A stretch of DNA of 64,000 nucleotides from Reinekea sp. G2M2-21 (GCF_015687175.1 NZ_JADPQG010000002.1:124001-188000), one strand, 5' to 3'. Counted from the first letter of the stretch, positions 35,273-44,066 are shown. Program-made: numbers and translations. Notes: generated from the letters alone by a model not told the origin.

Positions 35273-37393
35273 GTGTTTGAACGTGATTTAGTTTTTATTG
35301 GCGGCGGTCACAGCCACGCCCTGGTGTTGCGGATGCTGGCCATGAAGCCGTTAACCGGCGTTCGCCTGACCTTAGTTACCGACACTCTACTCACGCCCTA
35401 TTCCGGTATGCTGCCGGGTTATATGGCCGGACACTACTCGTTGGACGACACCCATATCGACCTGAACAAGCTGTGCCGCGCGGCCGGTGTACGGCTGATT
35501 CACGACCGTGTCATCGGGCTGGATGCGCAGCACAAAACCATTCGCCTGGCGAACCATGGCGACTTGCGTTACGACCGCGTATCGATCAATACCGGCTCAA
35601 CACCCAACCTGACCATTCCCGGTGCCGCTGAATTTGCCGTGGGTGTGAAACCGGTCAGCCAGCTGACCGCCATGTGGCAACGATTGTTGGAGGCTGACTA
35701 TAAAGGCAAAACACCGCATTGGGCGGTGGTGGGTGCCGGCGCTGCCGGTGTGGAAGTGATCCTGGCCATTGCGCACCGGTTTGCCCGCCTGCAAAAGCCC
35801 ATCCGCCTGTCACTGGTGTACTCCAGTGCCGATATTTTGCCTAACTACACACCGCGCATTCGACGTGTTGTGTCCGACGCATTGGCAAAAGCCGGTGTTG
35901 AACGGGTGGCGAATTTTTCTGTCGCCGAAGTGCGCAAAGACCGCCTGATCAGTGCCAATAATCTCGAATTGCATCTGGATAAATCCATCTGGTGTACGCC
36001 AGCTACAGCACCACATTGGCCACAGGACGCCGGTCTGGATGTTGACCACAATGGCTTTATTACCGTTAACCAATACCTGCAAAGCACCAGTCATTCGGAC
36101 GTGTTTGCGGTGGGCGATGTCAGCGCCATGACCTTAACGCCAAGACCAAAGGCCGGTGTTTTTGCGGTTCGTTCAGCGCCGTTTTTGCGCCACAACCTCA
36201 CCGCCGCGTTTACCGACCAACACATGCGGCCGGTTCGGCTGCAAAAAGATTTTCTGTCGTTACTGGCGTTGGGCGACCAACGAGCCGTTGGCATGCGCAA
36301 CGGTTTTTCGTTTGCCGGGCGTTGGGTCTGGCGCTGGAAAGATCGGATCGACCGGCAATTTATGGCGTTGTTTTCCACCGCGTTACCGCAAATGCAAGCC
36401 AGTGACAGCATGAGCGATAACACCATGCACTGCGCCGGTTGTGGCAGCAAATTAGGCCCGGAACTGCTCAGCGAAACGTTGGCGGAGCTGCATCAGGGTA
36501 AACACCACCAAGCCGAAGATGCGGCCCTGGCGTTTAACAGCGGAGGCCATCAACTGTGGCAAAGCATCGACGGCTTTCGCAGTTTCACAGATGACTTATA
36601 TCGCCTGGGTCAGGTGGTGACGCACCATGCGGTGAATGACAGTTACGCCATGGGCATTGCTCCCAGCAGCGCGCAGGTCTGGGCGAACCTCGCATTCAGT
36701 CACCCACGGATTGCCCGTCGCGACTTTAGGCTGCTTATGTCTGGCATTCAAAGCGCATTAGCCGAGCACGATACTGAACTCATTGGCGGCCACAGCACCG
36801 AAGGTTTAGAAACACACGTCGCCTTGGTGGTGAACGGTGAAGGCACCGCGCAGTGGCACAAAAGCAACATCCAAGCGGGCGACTGGTTGCTGCTGAACAA
36901 ACCCATTGGCTCAGGCATTTTGCTGGCAGCCGATATGCAGGGCAAAGCACACGCGTTGGCGATCGAAGCGTTGTGGGCGCAGTTGCTGCGTTCGAATCGG
37001 GCATTTTTCCAGCAGTTGCAAACACACACCGTGCATGCCGCAACCGACGTGACCGGCTTTGGTTTGATCGGCCACCTTTTGGAAATGACCGATGGCAGCG
37101 GCTGCAGTATTGCGCTGGATGCCGACGCTGTGCCGCTGATGCGCGACGCTCTGACCTTAAGTGAGCAAGGTGTGCACTCCACACTCTTGCCGCAACTGAC
37201 GCCGCTGCTGTTGCGTTGCAAAGTCGAGTGCGAGAACACAGCTTTAGTGAATTGCTTGCTCGACCCACAAACTCAGGGAGGTCTGTTAATTTCGGTGCCG
37301 CCCGCTACGGCCGAGGCGCTTCTGGCGCAAGGTGATGTGTGGAAAATTGGCGAAGTCACCGAAGCCAACTCGAAACCCATTACCGTTCGTTAA
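35273..37393 (+). CDS. selD: NDH-2-like flavoprotein fused to selenide, water dikinase
   Basis: 706 residues from a GTG at 35273 with AAGG 8 bases upstream. Residues 1-375 form a pyridine-nucleotide-disulfide oxidoreductase: LVFIGGGHSHALVL (FAD site), WAVVGAGAAGVEV (NADH site) and DVFAVGDVS. Residues ~385-706 form SelD: Cys390 and Lys393 in CAGCGSKL match catalytic Cys17 and Lys20 of E. coli; the Cys at position 19 is Ser here. IGGHSTEG and DVTGFGLIGHL complete the ATP site. SelD makes selenophosphate from selenide and ATP. The fused oxidoreductase probably supplies reduced selenium. With MnmH in the operon, tRNA selenouridine is the likely use. Confidence 0.95.
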   Translation: MFERDLVFIGGGHSHALVLRMLAMKPLTGVRLTLVTDTLLTPYSGMLPGYMAGHYSLDDTHIDLNKLCRAAGVRLIHDRVIGLDAQHKTIRLANHGDLRYDRVSINTGSTPNLTIPGAAEFAVGVKPVSQLTAMWQRLLEADYKGKTPHWAVVGAGAAGVEVILAIAHRFARLQKPIRLSLVYSSADILPNYTPRIRRVVSDALAKAGVERVANFSVAEVRKDRLISANNLELHLDKSIWCTPATAPHWPQDAGLDVDHNGFITVNQYLQSTSHSDVFAVGDVSAMTLTPRPKAGVFAVRSAPFLRHNLTAAFTDQHMRPVRLQKDFLSLLALGDQRAVGMRNGFSFAGRWVWRWKDRIDRQFMALFSTALPQMQASDSMSDNTMHCAGCGSKLGPELLSETLAELHQGKHHQAEDAALAFNSGGHQLWQSIDGFRSFTDDLYRLGQVVTHHAVNDSYAMGIAPSSAQVWANLAFSHPRIARRDFRLLMSGIQSALAEHDTELIGGHSTEGLETHVALVVNGEGTAQWHKSNIQAGDWLLLNKPIGSGILLAADMQGKAHALAIEALWAQLLRSNRAFFQQLQTHTVHAATDVTGFGLIGHLLEMTDGSGCSIALDADAVPLMRDALTLSEQGVHSTLLPQLTPLLLRCKVECENTALVNCLLDPQTQGGLLISVPPATAEALLAQGDVWKIGEVTEANSKPITVR

Positions 37394-37445
37394 CTAACTC
37401 AATTCGCAACAAGGTGTTACGCCTGTAAAAAGGGATCTACAAATC

Positions 37446-39218
37446 ATGCTCGTTCGGACTATTTTTTTCAGTACCATATTTCTGCTGACCACCGCTTCGC
37501 TGCAAGCGGAGACCTTAACTCTGCCAGATGGCAGCGAGTACGAAGGCCCTCAGGTCAATGACCGCTTGCACGGCGAAGGCACCTTGAAATGGCCTAATGG
37601 CGATGTATATGTGGGAGAATTTTCAGAAGGTCAAATGGCCGGCGCTGGCGAACTGACCTATGCACTCGGTGCCCATTACAGCGGGAATTTTCTGCAGGGA
37701 TATTTCCATGGTCAGGGCGAGTACGCCGATACAAACGGCTCGGTCTGGACCGGAGAATTTGAGCAAGGGAAATTTCAACAGGGCACCGTTGTGCACAAGG
37801 ATGGCTCAACGCTGACGGGCCAGTTTGCTAATTGGCAATTATCCGGTGAAGGTCAAGCGACCTTTCCCCAGCAAGGCACCTGGTCCGGTCAATTCAAAAA
37901 TGGCGTGATAAACGGAAAAGGGCATTATGAAAATGAAGCGGGCGTCCGTTACGATGGCGGCTTCGCACGATGGAGCTACCACGGCGACGGCGAACTGACC
38001 TTACCGGACGGCACACATTACGTTGGGCAATTTCAGTATGGTCAATACCAGGGTCACGGTGAATTAACACTGCCATCTGGAGAAACTTATGTCGGTGAAT
38101 TTGAATACGGTGAATATTCCGGCGACGGCAAGCAAACGCTGCCAGACGGCGAAATCCGAACCGGGGTCTTCGACTGGGGTTACCTCAACGGAACCGGTCG
38201 TATCGACTACCCCAACGGCGACTGGTACGAAGGCAATGTCGTTAATAACCAGTATCAGGGCACCGGCAGCCGGTATACCCAAAGCGACAACACTCTGGTA
38301 AAAGGCCTCTGGCAAGCGGGTAAATTGGTTGCGCGCATTCACGATGACGAACGCATCGAGCACTTGGGCAACTTGGCGGAACAGGTGCTGTACAACCAGA
38401 ACGATCTGCTGCAAACCCAGTTTGATGCCTTGCTCGACAGCAACCCGGAACAAACCAACGCCTACCTGCTCGCTGTAGGCGGAGATGGCAATCAGGAAGT
38501 GTTTCGCCGCGAAGTGTTGTACGCGCAGCAATTGTTCGACACCCGCTTTGCGACCAAAGACCGTAGCGTGGTTTTGATCAACAGCAAAGAAACAGCGGCG
38601 GCGTATCCCGTGGCAACGGTCACGTCCATCGAAAAAACGTTGCAGGTATTGGCCGGTAAAATGAACCCGGAAAAAGATATTCTGCTGCTGTACTTAACCA
38701 GCCACGGCAGTGCCGACCATCAACTCTATTTGAATCAGCCAGGTATGGGGTTAGTGGATTTATCTGCCGACTACCTCGCGCAACTGCTGCGGAACTTCCC
38801 GGTACGCGCAAAGGTCGTGATGATTTCTGCCTGCTATTCCGGCGGCTTTATCGATGCGTTGAAGGATGACACCACGCTGGTGATGACCTCAGCGGCGAAA
38901 GACAAAACCTCGTTTGGTTGCAGCGATGACGCAGATTTCACTTACTTTGGCCGAGCACTGCTGGAGCAATCACTGCAACAAACACAGGATTTTCGCCGAG
39001 CGTTTCACAGCAGTGTGGACCTGGTTGAGCAATGGGAAAAAGAAGAAGAGATCACACCCTCCAAACCCAAATTGCACGCTCCGCAACCCATTTTAGACAC
39101 ATTGGCGGCGTGGTATGAATCGTTACCGGGTTATACGCCAACACCCACAACACCAATGGAATTGACCCAATGGTGGTGGCGGGAGACTAAACAGTTGCCC
39201 ACCGTGAGTGCCGACTAG
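37446..39218 (+). CDS. secreted MORN-repeat protein with C13 (caspase-like) peptidase domain
   Basis: 590 residues. Signal peptide MLVRTIFFSTIFLLTTASLQA, then about a dozen MORN repeats (residues 25-290; pattern GxGxLxxPxGxxYxGxF). The C-terminal half is a legumain/caspase-type C13 domain: NAYLLAVGGDGNQEVFRRE, catalytic His420 in YLTSHGSADH and Cys463 in ISACYSGGF. It should be a periplasmic or surface cysteine peptidase; MORN repeats often bind lipids or form spacers. It lies 52 bases after selD, with no evident functional link. Confidence 0.88.
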   Translation: MLVRTIFFSTIFLLTTASLQAETLTLPDGSEYEGPQVNDRLHGEGTLKWPNGDVYVGEFSEGQMAGAGELTYALGAHYSGNFLQGYFHGQGEYADTNGSVWTGEFEQGKFQQGTVVHKDGSTLTGQFANWQLSGEGQATFPQQGTWSGQFKNGVINGKGHYENEAGVRYDGGFARWSYHGDGELTLPDGTHYVGQFQYGQYQGHGELTLPSGETYVGEFEYGEYSGDGKQTLPDGEIRTGVFDWGYLNGTGRIDYPNGDWYEGNVVNNQYQGTGSRYTQSDNTLVKGLWQAGKLVARIHDDERIEHLGNLAEQVLYNQNDLLQTQFDALLDSNPEQTNAYLLAVGGDGNQEVFRREVLYAQQLFDTRFATKDRSVVLINSKETAAAYPVATVTSIEKTLQVLAGKMNPEKDILLLYLTSHGSADHQLYLNQPGMGLVDLSADYLAQLLRNFPVRAKVVMISACYSGGFIDALKDDTTLVMTSAAKDKTSFGCSDDADFTYFGRALLEQSLQQTQDFRRAFHSSVDLVEQWEKEEEITPSKPKLHAPQPILDTLAAWYESLPGYTPTPTTPMELTQWWWRETKQLPTVSAD

Positions 39219-39249
39219 CGGCACTTGAATGGCGCTTATTTTAGCTTTT

Positions 39250-39830
39250 TTACGGCGCACATAAGGCTTTTGCGTCATTCGGCGACTTGGTTTCGCTGGG
39301 ATTTTTTACTACAAGTAATGGATCAATTCTGAAGACTAAGGTTTTATTTTTAACCAAAAGGTTTATTGGAGGATTTCTTTTTTCAAGGGGAGATCCCCTT
39401 GCACCCCCTTCTGTCGCCCGCTTTGGTATTCTGCCCTGCCAGACACTTTCTTCGAACGGTCGCTTGAGCGTGCGTCCCTGCACGCACGGCGCTTTTAAGG
39501 GCATCCATGCCCTTGAATCCATTGCGATGTGTCTGTCATGTCAGCCAAAGCAGATGCGACGATCGAGTTATTTACACCTGATCGGGCTTATCAGCATTTG
39601 CTGGTTTGAAATGGTTATCAAGAAGCCGACTCATGCGGTTGGTTCTTCGCCGTTCAAACGACCTTTCAAAGATGAAGTTGAGAAGATTGATCAGTCGTTT
39701 GTGGCAGCTGGGGTTGTTAAGAACCAAGCCCGTATCGTCGGACTGGTTTGGCCCTTGACGGCGAAAAATCGCCCAGTGAAACTAAGCCAGGAGATGATGC
39801 AAATACGCGTAAGCAATAACCGTTCAGCGT
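39250..39830 (+). repeat. dispersed repeat family, copy B
   Basis: Block 1 is well conserved (about 39385-39570: TCGCCCGCTTTGG, CGAACGGTCGCTTGAGCG, AGCCAAAGCAGATGCGACG). Block 2 is shortened and diverged: the TTCAAGCAGGGATGCTTGAA hairpin is lost, but AGTCGTTTGTGGCAGCTGGG and CCCTTGACGGCGAAAAATCG remain. The left flank with TGCGTCATTCGGCGACTTGG matches copy H. It fills the gap between the MORN-C13 gene and pheA. Confidence 0.85.
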
Positions 39831-39836
39831 GACCCT

Positions 39837-40706
39837 TTATTGCTCCAGCACCCGTTGATTCGTCAACCGAAACGGGTGCGCTACGTAAGTGCCCATGATG
39901 CGCATTTCCTGGGTAAAAAAGGCCAGCTCTTTTAAAGCATATTGCATGAGTTGCTCGGAAGGGTGGCCTTCCACATCCAAGTGAAAACTACTGCCCTTCG
40001 GCACACCGCTGCCCATGTAACTTTCCAGCTTTACCATGTTAATACCATTGGTCGCAAAACCGCCCAGCGCTTTATACAACGCCGCCGGAATATTGCGTAC
40101 AGTAAACATTAACGAGGTGATGAACGGTACTGACGCATCGAAGTCTGGCAGACCGGCGTCTTTCGACAAAATAAGAAACCGTGTGGTATTGCCAGTTACG
40201 TCCTGAAAATTTTCCCGCAGAATGGTCAGGTCATACAGTTCGGCCGCCAGGCTGGAGGCGATCGCTGCCCGGCTTTTATCGCTACCTTGGGCAATTTCAC
40301 AAGCCAAACCGGCGGTGTCGTACCCTGCGATGGGTTCCAGCCCCAGTTCATGAATGTGCTGGTCACACTGCGCTAAGGCTTGAGGGTGCGATGTGACTGT
40401 TTTGATATCACTCAGCTGAGCCCCTTTTAACGCCAACAAACAATGATTAATCGGTTCAAAGTGTTCACCAATAATGTGCAGGTGTGTGGAAGGCATTAAC
40501 CGATACATTTCTTCAACCCGTCCAGCGGTTGAATTCTCCAATGGAATCATCGCCAGTTTGGCGTCGCCACGTTCCACCATAAACATGGCTTCTGCAAAGG
40601 TTTCGCAGGCAATGGCCCGCATGTTCGGAAAAACATGGCGGCAGGATAAATGAGAGTAGGCACCTTCCAGCCCCTGGAAAGCAATGATATTGGTGGTCTC
40701 GGCCAT
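39837..40706 (-). CDS. pheA: prephenate dehydratase
   Basis: 289 residues, monofunctional: no chorismate mutase domain is present. The catalytic part has GLEGAYSHLSCR, PLENSTAGRV and TGNTTRFLIL with the key Thr before Arg-Phe. The C-terminal ACT domain has the ESYM form (LESYMGSG) where E. coli has ESRP, so phenylalanine regulation may differ. It converts prephenate to phenylpyruvate in phenylalanine synthesis. No aromatic-pathway neighbours are present. Confidence 0.93.
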   Translation of the reverse strand: MAETTNIIAFQGLEGAYSHLSCRHVFPNMRAIACETFAEAMFMVERGDAKLAMIPLENSTAGRVEEMYRLMPSTHLHIIGEHFEPINHCLLALKGAQLSDIKTVTSHPQALAQCDQHIHELGLEPIAGYDTAGLACEIAQGSDKSRAAIASSLAAELYDLTILRENFQDVTGNTTRFLILSKDAGLPDFDASVPFITSLMFTVRNIPAALYKALGGFATNGINMVKLESYMGSGVPKGSSFHLDVEGHPSEQLMQYALKELAFFTQEMRIMGTYVAHPFRLTNQRVLEQ

Positions 40707-40795
40707 AGCAATTCCAAAACAAAGTTGATGAGTTCAGAACGCAGAATTATGGCACAAGCGCGATACGTTGCAGATTGACTTTTAACAGCCCAAAA

Positions 40796-40836
40796 CAAAA
40801 AAAGGGCAGAGTCTTAACGACCCTGCCCTTTTTTAA
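40796..40836 (-). terminator. Rho-independent terminator after the cold-shock gene
   Basis: AAAGGGCAG pairs with CTGCCCTTT around a partly paired centre, with A-runs on one side and T-runs on the other. It can act in both directions. It lies just after the csp stop codon. Confidence 0.85.
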
Positions 40837-40849
40837 AACGGTTTAGCAA

Positions 40850-41059
40850 TTACACAGCGACGATGTTTTCCGCTTGTGGGCCTTTAGGGCCTGCTGTCAC
40901 CGTAAATTCAACCGACTGACCTTCAGTCAGTGTTTTAAAACCTGAACTGACGATAGCACTGAAGTGTGCAAAGACGTCTGGACCAGATTTCTGCTCAAGA
41001 AACCCAAAACCTTTCGCTTCGTTGAACCACTTGACGGTACCTGTTGTTGTATTAGACAT
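40850..41059 (-). CDS. cold-shock domain protein, CspA family
   Basis: 69 residues from the ATG at 41059; the longer frame from 41098 adds an unlikely leader. RNP1 (KGFGFLE) and RNP2 (DVFAHFS) nucleic-acid-binding motifs are present after GTVKWFNEA. It is an RNA/ssDNA chaperone, complete in length. The 5' leader of over 250 bases contains a strong stem-loop (41208-41237), as expected for thermoregulated csp mRNAs. Confidence 0.95.
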   Translation of the reverse strand: MSNTTTGTVKWFNEAKGFGFLEQKSGPDVFAHFSAIVSSGFKTLTEGQSVEFTVTAGPKGPQAENIVAV

Positions 41060-41207
41060 AATAATAATCCTGAAATTTAAAAATAAATGTGCCTTCAAAA
41101 GGCTTGAATGCGTAAAAACAGAGACTGGAACTTAAAAACTGCAGGACGTGGTGTTACGAATAAAACAACGAAATGTAGGATGTAAATAGGAGACTTAATT
41201 TCTAGCT

Positions 41208-41237
41208 GCGACCCACAGTATAGAGTTAGTGGGTCGC
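41208..41237 (-). promoter_or_regulatory. stem-loop in the csp leader region
   Basis: GCGACCCAC (41208-41216) is the exact inverse of GTGGGTCGC (41229-41237), with a 12-base loop. No U-run follows on the minus strand, so it is not a terminator for the upstream GNAT gene. It may structure the csp 5' leader. Role is inferred. Confidence 0.5.
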
Positions 41238-41332
41238 TGTCTATGTTTATTTTAAAATACTTTTTCAGCGGTGTGTGACCGTGACAAACTTGGTAACTGC
41301 TCGTGGCGGCGCTAAAGGCAATCGCGTTTGAC

Positions 41333-41851
41333 TCAACTAATCCAATCCACCTTGTGAAGCTCATAGTGCTTTAACTGCCGCTCACCAACGCCAACGTCAC
41401 CCTGATAGACAAAGCCATTCTTGATCATCACACGACCCGACGCGGGGTTCTCCGGCAGATGACGAGCATAAATAAGCGTCAAACCAAACTGATCAAACCC
41501 ATACTGAATCAACGCGGTTGCCGCTTCAGTACAGTACCCCTTACCCCAGAACGGAACCCCAACCCAGTAACCCAAATTACCACTCGCATCTTCAATTTGT
41601 GTGAGACTGATCGTACCTAAGTGCTCGCCGGTGCTGTTCAATTCAATCGCCAGTGCAATGGCTTTACCGCTTTCAAACCAACCTTGGTGATTGGATATCC
41701 ATTCTTCCGCCATACCCTTGCGATAAGGGTGAGGAATATTTGCGGTCATGTCCGCAATAATTTTTTCACCCGCCAAACGCTGAACACTCTTAGCATCTGA
41801 CAGTTGGTACGGTCGCAGTGTTAATCGGTTTGTTTTAAGTGTGGGTAACAA
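41333..41851 (-). CDS. GNAT-family acetyltransferase (RimJ/RimL type)
   Basis: 172 residues. TNRLTLRPYQLSDAKSVQRL is the usual opening of the RimJ/RimL group. LGYWVGVPFWGKGYCTEAA contains the acetyl-CoA loop, and NPASGRVMIKNGFVYQG is the third motif. Acceptor unknown. Monocistronic. Confidence 0.9.
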   Translation of the reverse strand: MLPTLKTNRLTLRPYQLSDAKSVQRLAGEKIIADMTANIPHPYRKGMAEEWISNHQGWFESGKAIALAIELNSTGEHLGTISLTQIEDASGNLGYWVGVPFWGKGYCTEAATALIQYGFDQFGLTLIYARHLPENPASGRVMIKNGFVYQGDVGVGERQLKHYELHKVDWIS

Positions 41852-41984
41852 GAGCGTTCCTTTTTAGAATTTAACCAGGGCCAGGTTAGGGCTCAGTTTA
41901 AAACAATAGTTAGCAAGCACCAAAAACTTCATGCAATGTGGGTTCTACCCTTTTCGGTTTTAGGGCTCTTTTTAAAGGGCCTTA

Positions 41985-42175
41985 CTCGACGATTCGGACA
42001 TGCCCCATAACAATTCCAGCTTCCACATATGACTTCACACTTCTCAATTTCGTCTTCGACAGATCGATCCTGATGGACAGGGTTATCTAAGATTCCTATT
42101 CATAAATAGTTCAATCTAATCAATTGAAAGCCTTTGCGGACATTGGCGTAAATAACCGTTCCGTCGCATCTGCAT
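41985..42175 (-). repeat. dispersed repeat family, degenerate copy I
   Basis: About 41985-42075 matches reversed block 2 (ACGATTCGGAC, CACTTCTCAATTTCGTCTTC). About 42127-42170 matches the reversed end of block 1 (GCGTAAATAACCGTTCCGTC). The middle is deleted. The block 1 part forms the 3' end of the reading frame at 42120-42356. Confidence 0.75.
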
Positions 42176-42356
42176 AAATTACTACGCATCCATCCTGAGT
42201 TTCATCAAATGCTTCTGCCGAATACGAACTTGCACCGGAGTCATTCGTGATCTTCGTCAGTGCTAAATTAAGTTCCTGCACCAACGCAATGCAGTCTGCG
42301 TGATCCGGCTTCACTGGCTTCGCTTCAAGGTTTAATACATTGGGATTCTGATTCAT
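42120..42356 (-). pseudogene. N-terminal GNAT fragment ending in repeat-derived sequence
   Basis: A 78-codon frame starts MNQNPNVLNLEAKPVKPDHA. The segment DCIALVQELNLALTKITNDS and SGASSYSAEAF resembles the N-terminus of a GNAT group (typically ..L..ALaaITGDSG.aSF.p.d). After VVIYADA the normal GNAT core is missing and the frame continues ATERLFTPMSAKAF, encoded by repeat copy I, to a stop. It is therefore truncated, and the last ~16 residues come from the repeat. It may still be translated, but cannot be an active acetyltransferase. Confidence 0.6.
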
Positions 42357-42371
42357 AGACTCTTTTAAATT

Positions 42372-43151
42372 CTAACCAAACTGCAGGCGCATGAATTCCA
42401 AATACTCATTCAGCGCAGCAACTTGATGGTAATCGTTTATCCGCTGATGGTGTTTTGTCCGATCTCCCACGACCACCAAATTCCAATTCAATTCCGCGCA
42501 GGCTTTTTTGTCCCAAGAGGCATCACCAAAATATGTGATCGACACGTTATTGCTGTTCGGTTCCAACACCGTATTACCCTGTTTAACACGAGCCAGTGCA
42601 ATGTTCATAATATCGACTCGCGAAATGGCATCGTTTGCTGAGACAAGCGGTAAACCTTTAGTTGCGATACCAGCGGAATTCAATTTGGCAATCGCGGTTT
42701 CACCCCAGCCGCCGGTCGCAATGCCCAAGCAGACATGTTCATAATCACGCAGGTGAGCGATGAACGCATTGGCGCCGGGCACTTCCCGTACCGGGTTTTT
42801 CTGCAAATGCGCTTCTATCCTGGCAATAAAAGACGCTTTTACCCGCCGTGTTAATTCCGCCTCGTGCTGTTGCAAACCATGTGACACGACAATTTCATTT
42901 AAAATACCGGAATCCGTCACATGGGCGTATTCGCCCCAATCGTCTTTAAAGGAGACGTCCATGTGTTCCAGAACCGCCTCTTTAAAACAAGCGGCATCAA
43001 AACCCGTCGATTGCGTTAAGGTGCCGTCGATATCAAAAATAATGCAGTGCAAAGGCCGCTCTCTTTTCGTTTGTTCATCTGAAAAACCAGAGAGTGTAAC
43101 GTACAACAGAGCGGCAGAGTTGTCATGCTCAACCCCAGTTGTTAAGCGCAT
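42372..43151 (-). CDS. HAD-superfamily hydrolase
   Basis: 259 residues; the first ~32 may be dispensable, but the ATG at 43151 overlaps the stop of the upstream gene (TAATG), suggesting coupled translation. HAD motif I is IIFDIDGTLTQS, motif II is IATGG, and motif IV is TYFGDASWDKKAC. The cap insert is that of phosphoglycolate-phosphatase-like enzymes. Substrate unknown. It is co-transcribed with the GDT1-type exporter behind the manganese riboswitch, so Mn2+ should control it too. Confidence 0.88.
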   Translation of the reverse strand: MRLTTGVEHDNSAALLYVTLSGFSDEQTKRERPLHCIIFDIDGTLTQSTGFDAACFKEAVLEHMDVSFKDDWGEYAHVTDSGILNEIVVSHGLQQHEAELTRRVKASFIARIEAHLQKNPVREVPGANAFIAHLRDYEHVCLGIATGGWGETAIAKLNSAGIATKGLPLVSANDAISRVDIMNIALARVKQGNTVLEPNSNNVSITYFGDASWDKKACAELNWNLVVVGDRTKHHQRINDYHQVAALNEYLEFMRLQFG

Positions 43152-43705
43152 TACCCGATAATCTGGAACACCCCAACCAGAACGAACACCAGCGCGGCAA
43201 CAAGGTGCGCGGCTTTCAACGGAATTCGTTTCATAATGTATTCGCCCGCAAAAACAACCGGAACATTTGCCAGCAGCATTCCCAGTGTTGTGCCGAGTGT
43301 CACCAACACAACCGAATGAAATTGCGCGCCAAGCAACACGGTGGCAATTTGCGTTTTATCGCCGATTTCCGCCAGGAAAAACAACAGCGTCGACGCGGCA
43401 AAGGCACCGTATTTTTGAAATGCAGAATCTTCACTGTCGTCTTTATCCGGCACCAACAGCCATAACCCTAAAACAATAAAACTGCCGCCGAGCAGCCACT
43501 GGCCTAACTCGCTTTGCAGGTATTGGGCGAGCCAACCACCCAACCAAGCGGATGCGGCATGGTTAAGCAGAGTCGCCACCAAAATGCCAGCCACAATAGC
43601 CCATTTGTTGCGGAATTTTGCCGCCAGAAACAGAGAAAGCAGTTGGGTTTTATCACCAATTTCGGCCAATGCCACGGTGAACAGGGAAATGTAGAGAGGT
43701 TCCAT
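43151..43705 (-). CDS. TMEM165/GDT1-family manganese exporter
   Basis: 184 residues from the ATG at 43705, which has GGAG upstream; the frame starting at 43735 begins inside the riboswitch terminator and is unlikely. Six hydrophobic segments and the duplicated family motif are present: VALAEIGDKTQLLSLFLA (TM1) and LFFLAEIGDKTQIATVLLGA (second half). These ExGDKT motifs bind the cation. Bacterial members (MneA type) export Mn2+. The upstream yybP-ykoY riboswitch strongly supports that role. Confidence 0.95.
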   Translation of the reverse strand: MEPLYISLFTVALAEIGDKTQLLSLFLAAKFRNKWAIVAGILVATLLNHAASAWLGGWLAQYLQSELGQWLLGGSFIVLGLWLLVPDKDDSEDSAFQKYGAFAASTLLFFLAEIGDKTQIATVLLGAQFHSVVLVTLGTTLGMLLANVPVVFAGEYIMKRIPLKAAHLVAALVFVLVGVFQIIG

Positions 43706-43737
43706 ATAAGGGCTCCGGTGGGATTGATCATACAAAA

Positions 43738-43883
43738 GGCAAACAACAGCCTCCCACCATAGGAACTGTTATTTGCCTTAAGTCTTGCCAATACCAAACG
43801 GGGTACGAACCGACCATAAGCCATGAGGGCTCAAGTATGTTGACCGGTTCTCTCAATCAGAGAAGACTACTCCCTTAAGGACG
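43738..43883 (-). ncRNA. yybP-ykoY manganese riboswitch with intrinsic terminator
   Basis: On the minus strand the leader reads AAGGGAGTAG, then an AGAGAACCGGTC helix arm, CAACATACTTGAGCC, GCTTATGGTCGG and TATTGGCAAGACTTAAGG. The GGGAGTAG and CAACATACT loops are the two Mn-binding internal loops conserved in this class. After the aptamer, GGCAAATAACAG pairs with CTGTTGTTTGCC and TTTT follows, a perfect terminator at about 43737-43771. Manganese binding should free the gene from termination. Downstream are the exporter and HAD genes. Confidence 0.93.
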
Positions 43884-43888
43884 CGCGA

Positions 43889-43917
43889 ACTTTACAACAG
43901 GTGCTTTGGAAACTCAA
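43889..43917 (-). promoter_or_regulatory. sigma-70 promoter of the riboswitch
   Basis: TTGAGT (43917-43912) and TAAAGT (43894-43889) are 17 bases apart on the minus strand. Transcription would begin near 43882, right at the aptamer start. Confidence 0.65.
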
Positions 43918-44066
43918 ATCGGATTTTCCTAACTACACAGCTGCACACTAAGTATTATTACCGTTTTCTGATAGCTAATTATGACTGCTTAACAAAGCCA
44001 CTTATTCTTCCACGAGCCGCATATTTGCGATCAAAGACGTTAGCTTATCAACATCATTACTGGTAT

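Noticed and set aside
36428-36450. Selenocysteine in SelD
   Set aside because: The active-site codon is TGT (Cys390); no in-frame TGA is present in the fusion.
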